From contig NZ_CP060010.1 of NCBI RefSeq assembly GCF_017798205.1, positions 2,418,001 through 2,482,000 on the forward strand: DNA of 64,000 nucleotides, given 5' to 3'. The position numbers were made by a program, and so were the translations under genes. Positions 8,725-17,384 of the stretch are shown piece after piece. Each line of letters opens with the position of its first letter. The stretch's first letter is position 1. Origin of the DNA: Cognatishimia activa. GTDB taxonomy: Bacteria; Pseudomonadota; Alphaproteobacteria; Rhodobacterales; Rhodobacteraceae. The notes beneath the pieces are model-generated. The model was not told where the DNA came from. It worked only from the letters and a program-made list of their open reading frames with translations, and made no database searches.

Positions 8725-8750
8725 AATTATTAAATTCGAATATGATAATT
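8725..8750. promoter_or_regulatory. AT-rich palindromic site upstream of the MBL-MBL-rhodanese unit
   Basis: An inverted repeat aattat...ataatt (8725-8730 and 8745-8750) encloses attcgaat (8734-8741), itself a perfect palindrome. It lies 16 bases before the first gene. ArsR-type regulators such as SoxR/BigR bind AT-rich palindromes at sulfur genes, so an operator is plausible. No regulator for it is in view. Confidence 0.35.
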
Positions 8751-8985
8751 TTGAACCGCTGCGTCAAGGAAACAGCTTCGGGTTCGACCTACAAAACATC
8801 CGGTTGAAGCGGGTGGGGGCGGCGCAAGAAAAATGGAGAGTCAGAAATAGCCTGCGTCTTTCCGCGTGGGCCAAATTTCTTGGGACGAGAAAGTTCCCAT
8901 AAGGTTCTGAAATAATGCTGAAAAATTAGATGTGTCGACCCGAATGGACGGGTGCCTCCGCAGCCACTTTCCCCTTCGCCCGGCC

Positions 8986-9741
8986 TCACAACATCAGCGC
9001 TTTTTCGACCAGTGCGCGTTTGTCCTGATATTGCGAAACATCCACCCCACGCTCTGCAAGGGCATCGCTCAGCTCTTGCTGGCTCAGGCTTTCGATAGCT
9101 TCAGTGGTCATTCTCATCAAATTGATGCGGCGTTTCAGTGGGGGATTGGTTTCGCCAAAGATATGGCGATCCTCAAACGCGAATTCGTCGGCATATTTGG
9201 TCATAAAAAACGCAAGAAACGTGTTGATGCTTTGACGCACGCGCGGATCTTCCGTCATCAAATCCGCAGAATCCTCCAACGTCTGACGCATGAGCGTCAC
9301 CCAGCGCTCGGCCCCTTTGTCGTTCATGAGGGCCATAGCGTTGTGTGTATGGTGAAAGCTCAGGCGGTATTCGCCACCGTGATAGTAAGGGCCGCCCCCC
9401 ATGACATCGATCCACATGGACGCCTGAGTCGCGATGTGGTGCTTCAGGCCTCCGACCCGTTCAAAAACGGAGACGAACCACGGTTCATCTGCGAAGACAC
9501 GCTCATAGAAACGGCTCACGATGCCAACAATCGGCTCCTGACCCAGAATGGAGTATAACTGCCAGAACTGGATGGGCTTGGATGTTTCGCTCGGCGCTGT
9601 CAGCGAGACAACTTCGGGCATTCGATGCGCCTCTGCAGGCAGCAGCTCTTTTTCGACAGCCGACTTGATATAGGCCTCTTGAATGCGCTCTGTCATATAG
9701 CCGTGACGTGTCGGGTATTTAGGAAGATCTATGCCTGTCAT
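8986..9741 (-). CDS. Truncated globin with N-terminal extension and C-terminal SAP/HeH-like tail
   Basis: Residues about 57-180 are a truncated (2/2) globin. The segment FWQLYSILGQEPIVGIVSRFY is helices A-B, and GGEYRLSFHHTH (122-133) contains the proximal His. ERWVTLM puts a Trp in helix G, as in group II. Such globins handle O2, NO or sulfide in the cytoplasm. About 55 residues precede the globin. From about 205 a basic helical tail runs to 251, with the pattern LSQQELSDALAERGVDVSQY then KRALVEKAL. This looks like a small SAP or helix-extension-helix fold, usually a nucleic-acid or protein-binding module. Normal truncated globins have about 120-140 aa, so both extensions are unusual. The gene is divergent from hxlR. 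Confidence 0.85.
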   Translation of the reverse strand: MTGIDLPKYPTRHGYMTERIQEAYIKSAVEKELLPAEAHRMPEVVSLTAPSETSKPIQFWQLYSILGQEPIVGIVSRFYERVFADEPWFVSVFERVGGLKHHIATQASMWIDVMGGGPYYHGGEYRLSFHHTHNAMALMNDKGAERWVTLMRQTLEDSADLMTEDPRVRQSINTFLAFFMTKYADEFAFEDRHIFGETNPPLKRRINLMRMTTEAIESLSQQELSDALAERGVDVSQYQDKRALVEKALML

Positions 9742-9987
9742 CGGTATTTTTCTTTAGAGTGTTGTCTCTATCGCCGAAATGCTTTGCGGTATTTGGGGAT
9801 GAAGAGCGCCTTACCTTTCATGTGTCTTGTGACCTAATTGCCTTTGGCGGCAATGAGCCACCTTTTTGCCGAGAAGTGGGGCGTGGTTCGGCAGACGGCA
9901 TTACGATCCTCATTGTGTTTCCTGTGTCTGAAGCTTACTTAAAAATGCAAGATCAAAACGACAAGTACGATCATTGAGGATACTGAA

Positions 9988-10323
9988 ATGGCACAGCTCG
10001 AACCCGACGAGAATTGCCTCGTCGAACCGCTGATTGAAGCAATCTCGGGCAAGTGGAAATTGCTCGTGATCTATTGGTTGGCGCAAGAAACGTCGCGATT
10101 TAACCAACTTCAGCGCAATCTTGGCAACATCACGCATCGCACGCTGACGCGACAGCTGAATGAGTTGCAAGAGGCCGGGATTGTCGCGCGCAAAGACTTC
10201 AAGACGATCCCGCCACATGTGGAATACAGTTTGACACCCTTGGGTCAAAGCCTGATCCCGCTGCTACGGGCAATGCACGACTGGGCGGCGGCACATGCCG
10301 ATAAACTCGTCGGAAAAAAGTAG
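9988..10323 (+). CDS. HxlR-family winged-helix regulator
   Basis: A 111-aa single-domain DNA-binding protein. The HxlR signature runs from ENCLVEPLIEAISGKWKLL (recognition core RFNQLQRNLGNITHRTLTRQ) to the wing residues VEYSLTPLGQSL. An N-terminal Cys (C11) is at the place of the redox- or aldehyde-sensing Cys in YodB/HypR-type members. It is transcribed away from the globin gene across 246 bases, which suggests it controls the globin and itself. Confidence 0.9.
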   Translation: MAQLEPDENCLVEPLIEAISGKWKLLVIYWLAQETSRFNQLQRNLGNITHRTLTRQLNELQEAGIVARKDFKTIPPHVEYSLTPLGQSLIPLLRAMHDWAAAHADKLVGKK

Positions 10324-10421
10324 AGCACCGCATCTCAATAGCACGCGACTGATCCGCGCTAGAAGGCTAGTGCATAGATCCAAAGATGCGTTTTTGCCGT
10401 GATCTCAAGTCTCTGAAGCGC

Positions 10422-10443
10422 GCGATCCTAGAGGATCGCTTTT
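10422..10443 (+). terminator. Possible terminator after the HxlR gene
   Basis: A perfect 7-bp stem (gcgatcc / ggatcgc) with a taga loop is followed by four T, about 100 bases after the hxlR stop. The short T run makes it a weak candidate. No convincing gene lies between 10324 and 10586. Confidence 0.4.
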
Positions 10444-10586
10444 GTGGTAAAGATGTCTTGTGTCGCAAAGTCTATATTTTTGATACCCCCCTCGCGCGAC
10501 GGCGACGCGGCCGCGACTGTGCTGAAACGCCATATTCTGCGCGGTCTGGAACATACCCTGGCCGCCATGAGAGCTGAGGAGGCGTC

Positions 10587-11348
10587 ATGAAGAACCCAAA
10601 GAACCTTTTCAAAGCGGGGCTAAAGGCCGGGTCGCATCAGTTCGGTATTTGGAACTCGATCGGCGAAAGCGGCGTCACAGAGATGCTGGGCAATGCAGGC
10701 TATGACTGGGTTATGATCGACTGCGAACACAGCCCGATTGAGGCCACGGCCGCTCTGCCAGCCTTGCAAGCTCTAGCGGCCTATCCTCAGACCTCGGCGG
10801 CCGTGCGGGTTGCGGGGAATGACACCGTTCTGATCAAACGCGTTCTCGATATGGGCGCACAGACCATCATGGTGCCTTATGTGGAAAGCAAAGCCGAGGC
10901 GAAGGCCGCCGTTGATGCTATGCGCTATGGCCCACGCGGGATACGCGGCATGGCGGGCATGACTCGCGCCACGCGCTTTGGGCAGGTTGAGGACTATTTC
11001 ACAACCGCCGAAGAAGAGCTCTGCCTGATTGTGCAGGTCGAGACCGCCAAGGGCATGGCGGCGCTTGAAGAGATCGCGGGTGTTGATGGGGTGGATGCGG
11101 TCTTTATTGGCCCGGCGGACCTCAGCGCGAGCATGGGCTATCCGGGTCAGTTCGACCACCCTGAGGTCGTGAAAACCATCGAGCAGGCCTTTGAGAGGTG
11201 CAAGAAAATCGGCATGCCCATTGGGCTCATGGATCTCAATGTAGAAGCCGCGAAACGCTGGATCGCATTAGGCTCGAGCTTTACGGCTGTGGCTGTAGAT
11301 CAAGTCCTACTCAGTCAGTCCATTCACGCGCTTCGTGCTGAGTTTTAA
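10587..11348 (+). CDS. HpcH/HpaI-family aldolase (2-keto-3-deoxy acid type)
   Basis: A 253-aa class II (metal-dependent) pyruvate aldolase of the HpaI/GarL/RhmA family. It cleaves 2-oxo-4-hydroxy acids to pyruvate and an aldehyde. Key parts: YDWVMIDCEHSP, GAQTIMVPYVESKAEA, the metal-ligand VETAKGM with its Glu, and GPADLSASMGYPGQ with the second acidic ligand. The exact substrate (hydroxyoxoheptanedioate, deoxyglucarate or rhamnonate-derived) cannot be read from the sequence. It starts at ATG 10587 after gctgaggaggcgtc, a good ribosome site. It converges with the AEC carrier. Confidence 0.88.
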   Translation: MKNPKNLFKAGLKAGSHQFGIWNSIGESGVTEMLGNAGYDWVMIDCEHSPIEATAALPALQALAAYPQTSAAVRVAGNDTVLIKRVLDMGAQTIMVPYVESKAEAKAAVDAMRYGPRGIRGMAGMTRATRFGQVEDYFTTAEEELCLIVQVETAKGMAALEEIAGVDGVDAVFIGPADLSASMGYPGQFDHPEVVKTIEQAFERCKKIGMPIGLMDLNVEAAKRWIALGSSFTAVAVDQVLLSQSIHALRAEF

Positions 11349-11372
11349 AACCGCGAACCCCCACGTGCTGAA

Positions 11373-12299
11373 CTAGGGGAGAACCAATAGCCAGAATGAT
11401 GCGGTGATCACGGTCAGTGCGGTTCCGATCAAGACAGACGTCGCGATTACGCGTCTCGCGACCCCATACATATCTGCAAAGAGATAGGCGTTGATCCCGG
11501 GCGCCATTGCGGCGGTCACGACCACCGACCGGAGCTTGGCGGTTTCCAGCACGCCCAAATGCGCAAGTCCAAAAGCCATCGCAGGCTGAACCATCAGGGA
11601 CAGACCACAGAGGAATAGGATCGTGCGCAGATCTCCCTCAGGCTTATAGCGAAACAGAACACCACCCATGCCAAAGAGCGCGGCTGGCAGGGCGGCGCGG
11701 ATCATAAGGTCCAGCGCGTCGGCAAAGATCAAAGGAATAGCGATGCCGCTGACGTTGACCAACAACCCAAGCGCGATGCCGATCATAATGGAATTGTGGA
11801 ACATGGCGTTGGCCACGGTAAAGACCAAGGCGCGGCCGCGTGTTTTGGCCTGAATGAATTCCATGGTGGAAATGCCAATCAGATAGCAAGTGGCGGCGTT
11901 CAAGGCGACGATGGTGAAATTGGCCTCTAAGGCGTCGACGCCATAGGCGCGCTCCATAACCGGCAGGCCAAGCAAGACGGTATTGGCAAACATCGCCGCA
12001 AAGCCAATCGCGACACTGTCTGGCCAGGGGCGCGCGAATAGGTGGTGGGCGACAGCAATGCCGATGCAAAAACACCCAATCGCGCTGGCGAAATAGGCGA
12101 AGAGGACCTTCGGGTCAAAAGCGGTACTCAAATCCAGCTGCGCCATGGCCGCAAAAAGCAGACAGGGAATGGCGAACTTCTGGGAAAACACCATCAGCCC
12201 GTCGACGGCCTGATCAGAAAATAGCCCCTGCCACACAGCGACATAGCCCGCGCCGACCACCAGAAAGACCGGTGCAACAATTGTGAAAATATCCAACAT
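11373..12299 (-). CDS. AEC-family (auxin efflux carrier-like) membrane transporter
   Basis: About 308 aa with some ten hydrophobic segments in the two five-helix repeats of the AEC/MdcF family, which exports or exchanges small organic acids. It opens with LDIFTIVAPVFLVVGAGYVAVW. The start is taken at ATG 12299, preceded by a gagg site; a longer frame to 12365 has no hydrophobic or conserved content. The substrate is unknown. The facing aldolase suggests a carboxylate. Confidence 0.85.
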   Translation of the reverse strand: MLDIFTIVAPVFLVVGAGYVAVWQGLFSDQAVDGLMVFSQKFAIPCLLFAAMAQLDLSTAFDPKVLFAYFASAIGCFCIGIAVAHHLFARPWPDSVAIGFAAMFANTVLLGLPVMERAYGVDALEANFTIVALNAATCYLIGISTMEFIQAKTRGRALVFTVANAMFHNSIMIGIALGLLVNVSGIAIPLIFADALDLMIRAALPAALFGMGGVLFRYKPEGDLRTILFLCGLSLMVQPAMAFGLAHLGVLETAKLRSVVVTAAMAPGINAYLFADMYGVARRVIATSVLIGTALTVITASFWLLVLP

Positions 12300-12483
12300 G
12301 CGCGTGGCCTCAGTTTCTGCGCGATCTTTGCGACGACCATGCGCCATTGGCTGGGAAAGGTCCACCGGAGGAAGCTAAAATCACGTGCCACCAGGCCTCT
12401 CACTGCCTGTTGAGGTAATCGTGATTGGCTCTGTGAACGGAAACTGTGGATGCTCTGGGCAACGAACCCTCCGAGGAAGATCC

Positions 12484-13851
12484 ATGACGTTCAAACAGCT
12501 CACCGCATCTCTATTGGCCGGAGTCTTGGCGCTTGCCCCCATTACCGGGGCCGTTCAGGCGCAAGACACGGTGACAGACTACGCGATCGCGCAATTTGGC
12601 GAGCCGCCCGCCATTCCAACAGGCGACCTGTCGCCCGAGTTGCAAGAGGCAGTGCGTGTGGTCTTTGTGGAAAGCCTGGAGAACGGCCGCTGGGGCACCG
12701 ATCAAAGCGAGGCTTTGGACGTCATCGCAGCCTCTGGCGATCCACGTCTGGCTTGGACAATCGCCGATATGATGCGCTTCACATGGCGGCTCGAATTCCA
12801 CAATGCGCTCTCTGATACCGCAGGCGAGCTGCTTGGCATTTCATTTGACAGCTTTGATCGCTGGAACAAGATCACCAACCATTTGATCGCTTGGGATGTG
12901 CCGTCTTATCCGGGCTATCTCAATGAAAAGCGGACGATTTTTACCCGCTTTGTCCCCGGATGGGACCGCATCTTTGTTGAAGGCGACATTGACTGGCGGC
13001 TTGTCTCATGGGGAGGCGTTCTGATCGATGACAGACCGTTCGGGCTGGAAGAGATCTGCAACAACTGTATCCCTGCCGCCGATGATCCGGCCGTCAGCAC
13101 CGCAGACGAAGCGACGTGGCTCAAGGACAGCGACATCGTCTTTGGCGTCGAAGTAAACGGTGAAACCCGCGCCTATCCGCGCCGCATCATGGAAGTGCGC
13201 GAGATGGTCAATGATACGCTGGGCGGGCGTCAGTTGGGCATCCCATATTGTACCCTCTGTGGCGCGATGCAGGCTTATTTCACCGACAACATGCCAGCGG
13301 GTGTTGAGCGTCCGGTGTTGAGGACCTCCGGTCTTTTGATCCGCTCAAACAAGGTTATGTATGACCACAACACCTATTCCGTCTTTGACACCTTCCTGGG
13401 TCACGCAGTCACCGGCCCCTTGGCCGAGATCGGTTTGAAACTGGATCAGGCCACGGTCATCACCACCGACTGGGGCACATGGAAAGCCCAACATCCAGAA
13501 ACCACCGTCCTCGTCGAAGAACTGGCGCTGGGCCGAGATTTTGATTTCCGCAACAACCGCGACAAAGACGGGCCGATCTTTCCTGTCGGAGACGTCGACC
13601 CCCGTCTGCCCATCCACGAAGACATCATCGGCGTGACCACGGCCTCAGGCAAGCCGGTGGCTTTCCAGCGCGCGACCGCCTTCCTTGCGCTGCAAGCGGG
13701 CGAAGAGATCGCTTTTGAAAACGTGCGTCTGAAACTAGAGGCAGGCGGGATCAAAGCCGTCGACGCGGATGGGTCAGACCTTGGCAGCCATCAGGCGTTT
13801 TGGTTTGCGTGGTCTCAGTTCCATCCAGACACAGAGCTGTGGACCCAATAG
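12484..13851 (+). CDS. Exported DUF3179 protein
   Basis: About 455 aa with a Sec signal (TASLLAGVLALAPITGAVQA) and a long DUF3179 domain covering most of the rest. The hallmark segment VNDTLGGRQLGIPYCTLCGA carries a CxxC pair. A second Cys pair, EEICNNCIPA, lies about 65 residues earlier. DUF3179 proteins are secreted and of unknown function; the Cys pairs suggest metal or disulfide chemistry. ATG 12484 follows cgaggaagatcc; the frame is open from 12385, but that part is not conserved-looking. A strong terminator follows. Confidence 0.85.
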   Translation: MTFKQLTASLLAGVLALAPITGAVQAQDTVTDYAIAQFGEPPAIPTGDLSPELQEAVRVVFVESLENGRWGTDQSEALDVIAASGDPRLAWTIADMMRFTWRLEFHNALSDTAGELLGISFDSFDRWNKITNHLIAWDVPSYPGYLNEKRTIFTRFVPGWDRIFVEGDIDWRLVSWGGVLIDDRPFGLEEICNNCIPAADDPAVSTADEATWLKDSDIVFGVEVNGETRAYPRRIMEVREMVNDTLGGRQLGIPYCTLCGAMQAYFTDNMPAGVERPVLRTSGLLIRSNKVMYDHNTYSVFDTFLGHAVTGPLAEIGLKLDQATVITTDWGTWKAQHPETTVLVEELALGRDFDFRNNRDKDGPIFPVGDVDPRLPIHEDIIGVTTASGKPVAFQRATAFLALQAGEEIAFENVRLKLEAGGIKAVDADGSDLGSHQAFWFAWSQFHPDTELWTQ

Positions 13852-13872
13852 GGCAGGGCAACACAGGCAAAG

Positions 13873-13906
13873 AAAAAGGCGCGCCAACCCTCGGGCGCGC
13901 CTTTTT
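13873..13906. terminator. Bidirectional intrinsic terminator between DUF3179 and M20 genes
   Basis: A 13-bp stem (aaaaaggcgcgcc / ggcgcgccttttt) with an 8-base loop has T runs on both strands. It serves both convergent genes. Confidence 0.92.
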
Positions 13907-13921
13907 TGATTTGTGAGCGAC

Positions 13922-15085
13922 TTAGCTGGCGATAGGCATCCGCTGTTCAATCATTTCAGCGAACCAGCTACAGCCCATCGGGATAACGTCGTCATTGAAG
14001 TTGTATTCCGGATGGTGCACCGCCGCGGTGTCTCCATTGCCCATCAGGATATAAGCACCGGGGCGTTCCTCGAGCATATAGGCAAAGTCCTCGCCGCCCA
14101 TGACCAGAGGCGCGTCAGAGCAAGAGCCAGCCACATCCGCCGCCGCCTTGGCCGCGTATTCGGTTTCGGTCTCGTGGTTGGCCATGATCGGATAGCCGCG
14201 CATATAGTTCACATGGGCCACACCGCCGAAAGTGGTCGCAATACCCTCGCAGATTTCGGTGATACGCTTTTCAGCCAGGTCACGGTTTTCTTTGGACAAA
14301 GTCCGTGCCGTCCCACGAATGGTCACCGTCTGAGCGATCACGTTAAACGGCATGGTCGGCGTTTGAATGCCGGTGACAGAGACCACGATCTGCTCGACCG
14401 GATCTGCGTTGCGGCTGGCGATAGACTGTAGCGCCACGATGGCTTGTGCTGTCATCAAGGTGGTGTCGATGGTCTCATGTGGCTTGGCCGCGTGGCCGCC
14501 TTTGCCTTCAAACACCACCTCAAACTGATCGGCCGCCGCGAAAAACGCGCCCGGGCGGATCGAGAAGGATCCCGCCGGCGCGCCTGGCCAATTGTGCATG
14601 CCGTAAACCTCTTGGATGTTCCAACGGTCCATCATGCCGTCCTCGCACATCTCACGACCGCCGCCGCCGCCTTCTTCGGCAGGTTGGAAGATCACCACGG
14701 CTGTGCCGTCAAAATTGCGGGTCTCAGCCAGATATTGCGCTGCACCCAAAAGCATGGCGGTATGGCCGTCATGCCCACAGGCATGCATCGCGCCCTCGTT
14801 TTTCGACGCATACTCAAGCCCAGTCGCCTCATGAATCGGTAGCGCATCCATGTCCGCGCGAAGACCAACAACCTTGCCACTGTCCGTCCGGCCCTTGATC
14901 ACTCCGACGACACCCGTGCGGCCAATGCCTTCGACCACTTCATCACAGCCAAAGGCGCGCAGTTTTTCGGCGACAAGGGCAGAGGTGCGGTGGGTTTCAA
15001 ACAGGATTTCAGGATGCGCATGAATGTCGCGTCGCCATTCGGTGATATCCGCGTGCAGCTCGGCAAAACGGTTCTTTACTGGCAT
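13922..15085 (-). CDS. M20-family amidohydrolase (hippurate hydrolase / N-acyl amino acid amidase type)
   Basis: A dinuclear zinc amidohydrolase of 387 aa that cleaves N-acyl or N-aroyl amino acids. Motifs in order: RRDIHAHPEI, LRADMDALPI, HACGHDGHTAMLLGAA, PAEEGGGGGREM and GGEDFAYML. It lies 41 bases downstream of the fused peptide-transporter ATPase on the same strand, so imported peptides or acyl amino acids are the likely substrates. Cytoplasmic; no signal peptide. Confidence 0.92.
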   Translation of the reverse strand: MPVKNRFAELHADITEWRRDIHAHPEILFETHRTSALVAEKLRAFGCDEVVEGIGRTGVVGVIKGRTDSGKVVGLRADMDALPIHEATGLEYASKNEGAMHACGHDGHTAMLLGAAQYLAETRNFDGTAVVIFQPAEEGGGGGREMCEDGMMDRWNIQEVYGMHNWPGAPAGSFSIRPGAFFAAADQFEVVFEGKGGHAAKPHETIDTTLMTAQAIVALQSIASRNADPVEQIVVSVTGIQTPTMPFNVIAQTVTIRGTARTLSKENRDLAEKRITEICEGIATTFGGVAHVNYMRGYPIMANHETETEYAAKAAADVAGSCSDAPLVMGGEDFAYMLEERPGAYILMGNGDTAAVHHPEYNFNDDVIPMGCSWFAEMIEQRMPIAS

Positions 15086-15126
15086 ATTTCTGGTCCTCGC
15101 AAAATCAGATCAAGCAGTGGGGCGGA

Positions 15127-16959
15127 TCAATAGCCGCTGTCAGTGGTCAGAACGAAGTGGCCGGGGGCGACTTCGTCGTATTTGGATGGCTCGGGCTCGT
15201 AGCCAATCGGATGAATAGGGGAGGGGATCGGCTTGAAATTCAAGTCTTTTTCCTCTTTGCGCTGGCGCGGGTCGGCGATGGGAACGGCCTTCATCAAAGC
15301 GCGCGTATAAGCGTGCTGCGGGTTCTCAAAGACCTGCGCGCGCGAGCCCATTTCAACGATGCGGCCCAGATACATGACGCCAACTTGGTGGCTGACACGT
15401 TCCACGACCGCCATGTCGTGAGAGATAAACAGATAGCTCACGCCAAGTTCGGCCTGCAGCTCCATCATCAGGTTCAGAACCTGCGCCTGTACGGATACAT
15501 CGAGCGCCGAAACCGCTTCGTCCGCGACGATCAGTTTCGGGTTCAAGGCAAGCGCGCGGGCAATCGCGACACGTTGACGTTGGCCGCCGGAGAGCTCATG
15601 CGGGAAGCGGCGCATAAAGCTGCGCGGCAGTTCAACGCGATCAAACAGCATTGAGACACGATCCGAAATCGCCGAACCCTTGAGCGTGCCAAAGTTATGG
15701 ATCGGCTCGGCCACCTGTTCGGCCAACTGCATCTGCGGGTTCAGGCTCGCGAAGGGATCCTGAAAAATCATCTGCATATCGCGCCGCATGTCCCGCAGAT
15801 CGCCGGGGTTCAGCGCCATCACATCGGTGTCGCCAAGAGTGACTTTGCCCGACATCGGCTCGACCAACCTTAGGATTGAACGCCCCGCCGTGGACTTCCC
15901 GCAGCCAGATTCCCCAACCAGCGATAGGGTTTGCCCCTTGTTCAGCGTAAAGCTCAGATCCTCAACCGCGTGAACATTCGCCACGGTCCGGCGAAAGAAT
16001 CCGCCTTTGACAGCAAACCGCGTGGTCAGGTTCTCGACCTTAAGCAGAGGTTCTTGTGTGCCAATGATAGGTTCGATCTTGCCTTGCTCACGACCCAAAA
16101 GCTTCATGGGTTCTGGATTGGCCTTCTCGCGCATTTCGCCCAGCTTGGGGACCGCGGCCAAAAGCGCTTTGGTATAAGGGTGTTGCGGGTTCTCAAAGAT
16201 CTCTTCGACGGTGCCTTCTTCGACCTTATTGCCGCGGAACATGACCACCACGCGGTCGGCCATTTGCGCAACCACGGCCATATCATGCGTGATGAACATC
16301 ACAGCCGTGCCGGTCTCGCGTTTCAGGCGGTCCATCAGAGCAAGGATCTCGGCCTGAATGGTTACGTCCAGCGCCGTGGTTGGCTCATCCGCAATCAAAA
16401 GCCGCGGCTCGCAGGCCAGAGCCATCGCGATCACCACCCTCTGGCGCATCCCGCCCGACAATTCATGCGGATATTGCGCCAAACGCCGCTCAGGTTCCGG
16501 AATTCGTACCTGCCGCAGCAATTCCAATGCGCGCGCGTCGGCCTCAGATTTGCTGAGACCTTTGTGCAGACGCAGCCCTTCTGTCAGCTGTCGACCCACT
16601 GTGAAAACCGGGTTCAGCGCCGTCATCGGCTCTTGGAAAATCATGCCGATTTCATTGCCGCGGATCGACCGCATCAGGTCCTGAGGTGCTTTGGACAGGT
16701 CCATTGGCTCCGACTCACCGCGGTCAAACAACAGCCGTCCGCCCGCAATATCACCGCCGCCAAATTCCACCAGCCGCATCAAAGACAAAGACGAGACCGA
16801 CTTGCCCGAGCCCGACTCACCCACGACGCAAACCGTCTCTCCGGGGTTGATTTTAAAGGAAACATCTTCGACGCCGACCACCGGACCGTCTTTGGTTTGA
16901 AACTCCACGCGCAGGTTTTCAATCTGCGCGATTGGCGCGGAGTTTTGGACATCAAGCAT
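15127..16959 (-). CDS. Fused double ATP-binding subunit of an oligopeptide ABC importer (DppD-DppF type)
   Basis: A 610-aa protein with two complete ABC ATPase domains. Half one has Walker A GESGSGKSVS, signature LSGGMRQRV and Walker B LLIADEPTTALD. Half two has GESGCGKSTAG, LSGGQRQRV and LIVADEAVSALD. Each half ends with the oligopeptide-family tail (NPQHPYTKALLAAVP, NPQHAYTRALMKAVP). It drives the permeases encoded at 19.2-21.2 kb. It is divergent from the binding-protein gene and co-directional with the M20 amidohydrolase. Confidence 0.95.
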   Translation of the reverse strand: MLDVQNSAPIAQIENLRVEFQTKDGPVVGVEDVSFKINPGETVCVVGESGSGKSVSSLSLMRLVEFGGGDIAGGRLLFDRGESEPMDLSKAPQDLMRSIRGNEIGMIFQEPMTALNPVFTVGRQLTEGLRLHKGLSKSEADARALELLRQVRIPEPERRLAQYPHELSGGMRQRVVIAMALACEPRLLIADEPTTALDVTIQAEILALMDRLKRETGTAVMFITHDMAVVAQMADRVVVMFRGNKVEEGTVEEIFENPQHPYTKALLAAVPKLGEMREKANPEPMKLLGREQGKIEPIIGTQEPLLKVENLTTRFAVKGGFFRRTVANVHAVEDLSFTLNKGQTLSLVGESGCGKSTAGRSILRLVEPMSGKVTLGDTDVMALNPGDLRDMRRDMQMIFQDPFASLNPQMQLAEQVAEPIHNFGTLKGSAISDRVSMLFDRVELPRSFMRRFPHELSGGQRQRVAIARALALNPKLIVADEAVSALDVSVQAQVLNLMMELQAELGVSYLFISHDMAVVERVSHQVGVMYLGRIVEMGSRAQVFENPQHAYTRALMKAVPIADPRQRKEEKDLNFKPIPSPIHPIGYEPEPSKYDEVAPGHFVLTTDSGY

Positions 16960-17384
16960 TAGGAACCCTCACTGAATTACGCTCAGGCTACGCCTCATTT
17001 CGTCAAACTGTCAAACAAAGTGACCTTGGGTCCAAGATGACCTTACGGCGCCTGGCCAGAACAGAATTTTCTGACTTATTTTCGCGAAGAAAAGAAACAA
17101 AAGGCTAAAAATTTGACCAAAAAGGAAAGAAGTTGATCCTCTGAATGCCCGTATTTCGGCAGTTCGTCGGGAAATCCTCCTAAGTCGGCGGAAAAAGGGG
17201 AATGATTGTTTTTTGACCGCTTGCTTTTTTCTTAATTTGTGCTTCGATGGCGATGCAACTTGAGGGGTAAAAGCATTAAACGAATGTTCTTATTAGCGTT
17301 TGATCTTTCTCGGGGTTTGCGCGGAGACGATCCATCTAGAGACGTCCCAACCGGCACACGCATGTGTCCAACTAGGAGTATGAT
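16960..17384. other. 425-base divergent intergenic region of the peptide importer
   Basis: No coding frame was found. It must carry promoters for the ATPase gene (minus) and the binding-protein gene (plus). A small inverted repeat cttgg-gt-ccaag sits at 17025-17036, and an A/T-rich stretch lies at 17190-17290. No promoter pair good enough to assign was seen. A strong ribosome site (aggag, 17374-17378) precedes the ATG at 17385. Confidence 0.6.

Noticed and set aside
10386-10577. 63-codon frame before the aldolase gene
   Set aside because: Arg/Cys-rich with no ribosome site and no family resemblance; the region looks like leader sequence.
12379-12426. aatcacg ... cgtgatt inverted repeat before the DUF3179 gene
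   Set aside because: Arms are only 7 bp and 34 bases apart; this can occur by chance and no riboswitch-like fold was recognised.
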